This document shows, piece after piece, positions 61,184-64,000 of a stretch of 64,000 bases of DNA (positions are counted from its first letter, which is position 1; each line of letters begins with the position of its first letter). Below the pieces are notes generated by a model. It ran no database searches. It was not told the origin of the DNA and was given only the letters and a program-made list of their open reading frames with translations. The position numbers and the translations under genes were made by a program. The stretch is from Thiomicrorhabdus cannonii. GTDB taxonomy: Bacteria > Pseudomonadota > Gammaproteobacteria > Thiomicrospirales > Thiomicrospiraceae. The DNA lies in the NCBI RefSeq assembly GCF_013391695.1, contig NZ_JACBGH010000009.1, forward strand, positions 25,145 to 89,144. Reading direction: 5' to 3'.

Positions 61184-62059
61184 ATGAACACCACTCTCGA
61201 AGCCTGCGCGGCACAACTCGACGCCTCCGATGACTATCAGGTACTGCGACGCTTTAAGCCCAAAACCCAATTTAACGCCCCCGCCGCCGACAAAACCCAT
61301 AAAGTCTGCATTATCGACACCGAAACCACCGGACTCGATACCGAAGCGTGCGAAATCATCGAACTGGGTTATCAGATTGTGGAGTTCGATTCGCAAGGGC
61401 ATTTCTATCAAGTGCTGGCGGCGCGCAACTACCTCAACGAGCCGGAGGGTGAAATTTCCGCCGAAGTCACCAAAGTCACCGGCCTGACGTGCGAGGATGT
61501 CCAAGGTCACAGCATTCCGTGGGATGCGGTGGAAAACGATCTGCGTGATGTGCAGTTCTGCGTGGCGCACAATGCCGCCTTCGACCGGCCGGTGGTGGAG
61601 CGTTATTCGGCGGTGTTTGTCGACAAAATCTGGGGCTGTTCGGTGGCGCAGATCGACTGGCTGGAACTGGCCGATGTCGGCTCGCGCAGTCAGGAATTCC
61701 TGTGCTGGAAAATCGGCCACTTCTTTTACGACGCCCACCGCGCACTCGACGATGTACAGGCGCTGACCGAACTGCTGTCGCGCCCGGTCTCCGAACGGCA
61801 GCTGCCGGCCTTCCACTATCTGCTGCAGGCGGTGCGCGTCGGCAAATCGCTGCTCAAAGCCAGCGGCGCGCCGTTTGAACTCAAAGACGACTTGCGCAAA
61901 CGCGGCTATCGCTGGAATGTCGAGGAACGCGTCTGGCAGAAAATGTTCGACGACAACCAGCTGCAAGCCGAGCTGGCATGGCTGATCGAACACAACACGC
62001 CCAATCCCAAGGTCATCAAGTTGAAAGCCACCGATACCTTTTCGGTGCGCGCCCGCTAA
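61184..62059 (+). CDS. DEDDh 3'-5' exonuclease (DnaQ-like)
   Basis: A 291-residue exonuclease with the three Exo motifs: IIDTETTGLD (Exo I), CVAHNAAFDRPVV (Exo II) and HRALDDVQAL (Exo III with the DEDDh histidine). An N-terminal extension of about 40 residues and a C-terminal part of about 90 with DDLRKRGYRWNVEERVWQKMF lie outside the nuclease. It is similar in size to stand-alone exonucleases and unlike full-length polymerase epsilon subunits. Substrate unknown; it follows the HIRAN gene on the same strand. Confidence 0.88.
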   Translation: MNTTLEACAAQLDASDDYQVLRRFKPKTQFNAPAADKTHKVCIIDTETTGLDTEACEIIELGYQIVEFDSQGHFYQVLAARNYLNEPEGEISAEVTKVTGLTCEDVQGHSIPWDAVENDLRDVQFCVAHNAAFDRPVVERYSAVFVDKIWGCSVAQIDWLELADVGSRSQEFLCWKIGHFFYDAHRALDDVQALTELLSRPVSERQLPAFHYLLQAVRVGKSLLKASGAPFELKDDLRKRGYRWNVEERVWQKMFDDNQLQAELAWLIEHNTPNPKVIKLKATDTFSVRAR

Positions 62060-62088
62060 AAACCTGACAAAAAGACCGCTAAAAACTC

Positions 62089-62100
62089 AACAGGCCGGGT
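62089..62100 (+). repeat. Dispersed motif copy 17 (perfect, full length)
   Basis: Intergenic between the convergent exonuclease gene and ggt; flank AAAAACTC. Confidence 0.95.
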
Positions 62101-62109
62101 CTGCCCGGC

Positions 62110-63807
62110 TTACCACGCCGCTGAAACGCCTCTGCCGCGAACATCGGAAGCGGCCTCGCAATGCGTTTTATCGCACACCACCAGCTGCACATCGCCCATG
62201 TAGTTGTTGCGTTTGAGGGTGTAGCCCATCAGCTCCAGCGCACTTTTCACCGCCTCCGGCAGATCGGGATTGTAGGCAATCTGGTCTTTCGGCAACAGCT
62301 GATGATGCACCCGCGGCGCATCCAACGCCTGCTGCGGCGTCATCCCCTCAGCCAGCACATTCACAATCACCTGAAACACCGAAGTGATAATGGTGGATCC
62401 GCCCGGCGTGCCCACCACCATCTCAACCTCGCCGTCCTTGAGCAGAATGGTAGGCGACATCGACGACAGCATGCGTTTGTGCGGCGCAATCTCGTTGGCC
62501 GTGCCGCCCACCACGCCGAACACATTCGCCACCCCCGGCTTGGTGGAAAAATCGTCCATTTCGTTGTTCATCAAAAAGCCGGCCTGCTCAATCACCACAC
62601 CGCTGCCAAACGGCATATTCAAGGTGTAGGTATTGGACACCGCATTGCCGTGCGCATCCACAATCGAAAAATGGGTGGTTTCCGGCAATTCGATTTTGCC
62701 GGGGCGGATGCTTTCCGATTCGGAAATGGCGTCCCACAACACGCCTTGCGCACGCTGTTGCAGATAGGCGTCACTGAGCAGGCGCTCCACCGGCACATCC
62801 ACAAAATCCGGGTCGCCGAGGAATTCCGCGCGGTCGGCATAGACACGCTTTTCCAGTTCGGCATAAAAGTGGGTTTTCAGCGCCTGTTCGGGTAATTCCC
62901 GGTTGTGCTGCCGCTGTGCCTGCAACTCGGGTTGCAAGAGCGCATACAGTTTGAGCAACTGGCCGATTGCCACCCCGCCGGAACTCGGCGGCGGCGCGGA
63001 AACCACCTCGCGTCCCTGCCAGCCAAAACGCACCGGTTCGCGCCACTTGGCCTGATACGCGGCCAGATCGTCCAACGTCATCAAGCCGCCGTGGGTTTGC
63101 AGCTGTTGCACCAGCATCCGGGCGGTTTCGCCCTGGTAAAAATCCGCCGCGCCTCGAGCGGCAATGCGTTTCAGGGTTTTGGCCAGTTGCGGCTGTTTGA
63201 ACATTCGCCCGCTTTGCAGCGCGCCGAAGTGTTCGGAGAAGTTCAGCGCATCACTCGATTTGCCTTCAATCCACTGCTGGTACCAGCGGCGGTTCTCCTC
63301 CAGCGCCGGCGGCACTTCAAACCCCTGTTCGGCATAGTCAATGGCGTACTGCAACAGTTTTTTCCACGGCTTTGAGCCGAAACGCTGATGCGCCTGCCAC
63401 AATCCCATCACCGTGCCGGGCACGCCGCTGGCCTGATAGCCCACCAGCGAGCGATACGGAATGACCTCGCCCTGTTGATCCAGATACAAATCCCTAAAGG
63501 CGGCTTGCGGCGCGGTTTCACGGTAGTCGAGGAAATAGGCCTGACGTCCGCTCTGTAAATTCTCAACAGGCCGGGTAACCAGCGTCATAAATCCGCCCCC
63601 ACCAAGATTGCCCGCTTCCGGATAGGTCACCGCCAGCACAAAACCGGCCGCCACCGCCGCATCCACCGCATTGCCGCCCTCAAGCAACACTGCTTTGGCG
63701 GCCGCCGCGCTGAACCGATCCGGCATGGCGATGGCCGCCGCCTGCACGCTGCCGATCTGAATCGACAACAGCGCACCTAATAACATCCCCAACAAACGCT
63801 TAAACAT
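62110..63807 (-). CDS. ggt: Gamma-glutamyltransferase
   Basis: Periplasmic autoprocessing N-terminal nucleophile hydrolase that splits gamma-glutamyl bonds of glutathione. Signal peptide through SVQAAA. The large subunit has AAAKAVLLEGGNAVDAAVAAG and DYRETAP (substrate arginine). The processing site and nucleophile threonine lie in ELPETTHFSIVDAHGNAVSNT, followed by the small subunit with LMNNEMDDF, SSMSPTILLKDG and GTPGGSTIITSVFQV. It has 565 residues, family length. A perfect dispersed motif on the opposite strand gives TRPVEN, the same peptide as at the RecQ start. Confidence 0.95.
   Translation of the reverse strand: MFKRLLGMLLGALLSIQIGSVQAAAIAMPDRFSAAAAKAVLLEGGNAVDAAVAAGFVLAVTYPEAGNLGGGGFMTLVTRPVENLQSGRQAYFLDYRETAPQAAFRDLYLDQQGEVIPYRSLVGYQASGVPGTVMGLWQAHQRFGSKPWKKLLQYAIDYAEQGFEVPPALEENRRWYQQWIEGKSSDALNFSEHFGALQSGRMFKQPQLAKTLKRIAARGAADFYQGETARMLVQQLQTHGGLMTLDDLAAYQAKWREPVRFGWQGREVVSAPPPSSGGVAIGQLLKLYALLQPELQAQRQHNRELPEQALKTHFYAELEKRVYADRAEFLGDPDFVDVPVERLLSDAYLQQRAQGVLWDAISESESIRPGKIELPETTHFSIVDAHGNAVSNTYTLNMPFGSGVVIEQAGFLMNNEMDDFSTKPGVANVFGVVGGTANEIAPHKRMLSSMSPTILLKDGEVEMVVGTPGGSTIITSVFQVIVNVLAEGMTPQQALDAPRVHHQLLPKDQIAYNPDLPEAVKSALELMGYTLKRNNYMGDVQLVVCDKTHCEAASDVRGRGVSAAW
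63565..63576 (+). repeat. Dispersed motif copy 18 (perfect core)
   Basis: Antisense in the ggt gene; flank AAATTCTC, identical to the recQ copy. Confidence 0.92.
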
Positions 63808-63878
63808 AATCGCCCTTTCTTATGACACTTTGCGGATGGTCTGCTCTATTTTCAAAATAAAAAACCGGCGTAATGAAG

Positions 63879-64000
63879 TGACCCCAAAAACTTGGACATT
63901 TTAGTTAAGCGGTACCCAAGGCGTGATTTCGATACTCTATCGGACTCAGGCCTTTGAGTTTCTGCTTGATGCGTTTGTGATTATAGTACTCAATATAGTC
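63879..64000 (-). mobile_element. End of an IS3-family insertion sequence
   Basis: TGACCCCAAAAACTTGGACA at 63879 has the form of an IS3-family terminal inverted repeat beginning with TG, and the transposase stop lies 26 bases inside. The element continues beyond the window, so its other end and target duplication are not visible. Confidence 0.8.
63905..64000 (-). CDS. IS3-family transposase (OrfB), C-terminal end only
   Basis: The last 31 residues plus stop are in the window: [20 protein letters not shown] followed by [11 protein letters not shown]. The YNxxRxxxxLxGLSPxEYR pattern is the standard C-terminus of the rve-type integrase domain of IS3 transposases. The catalytic DDE residues are outside, so intactness cannot be judged. 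Confidence 0.88.
   Translation of the reverse strand, partial: DYIEYYNHKRIKQKLKGLSPIEYRNHALGTA

Overview
The window is a 64 kb stretch of a moderately GC-rich gammaproteobacterial chromosome. The evidence is the dcw cell-wall cluster opening with mraZ-rsmH, the rsmI/lpoA/yraN block, potFGHI, tonB-exbBD, class A RNase P RNA and a YgjP-type peptidase. Motility and c-di-GMP genes, two iron routes, putrescine import and a cold-shock gene suggest a free-living aquatic organism. The genus cannot be named from this sequence.

Layout. 1-1083: start of a membrane receptor that runs off the left edge. 1231-15190 (minus strand): a dcw cluster in the order mraZ, rsmH, ftsZ, ftsL, ftsI, murE, murF, mraY, murD, ftsW, murG, SDR, driven by a clear promoter with four MraZ boxes. 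ftsZ sits between rsmH and ftsL, and murC, murB, ddl, ftsQ and ftsA do not follow murG. 15652-16041: RNase P RNA. 16174-22656: yjfB, dacB, rsmJ, an AT-rich secreted subtilase lipoprotein, recQ and a Spy-like periplasmic protein. 22674-32738: iron acquisition, with Fbp-type ferric ABC transporter, hemP, tonB-exbB-exbD, a Fiu-like outer-membrane receptor, PiuC hydroxylase and an FMN-dependent oxidase, with two Fur-box-like sites. 32747-38764: LysR regulator/pirin pair, cold-shock protein, rsmI, lpoA, yraN, yqaA. 38935-41373: ppsA. 41776-45948: potFGHI. 46192-51145: a methyltransferase, then a PhnD-like binding protein overlapping a Cache-PAS-PAS-GGDEF-EAL protein. 51173-59530 (minus strand): AddA-like and AddB-like helicase-nuclease, YgjP peptidase and an HDOD protein. 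59795-63807: pseudouridine synthase, HIRAN protein, DEDD exonuclease, ggt. The right edge enters an IS3-family element.

The most striking signal is not a gene. A 12-bp core AACAGGCCGGGT, usually extended upstream to AAAACTCAACAGGCCGGGT, occurs at least 18 times on both strands, 14 of them perfect. It is found in intergenic gaps and inside genes in several reading frames. The spacing, lack of strand bias and A-rich flank resemble a DNA uptake sequence of a naturally transformable bacterium. A role in recombination or chromosome organisation is the main alternative. Other unusual points are an internal 78-residue duplication in FtsI, a cysteine cluster in a short FbpC ATPase, a nested hairpin between potF and potG, and large inverted repeats beside two copies of the dispersed motif.
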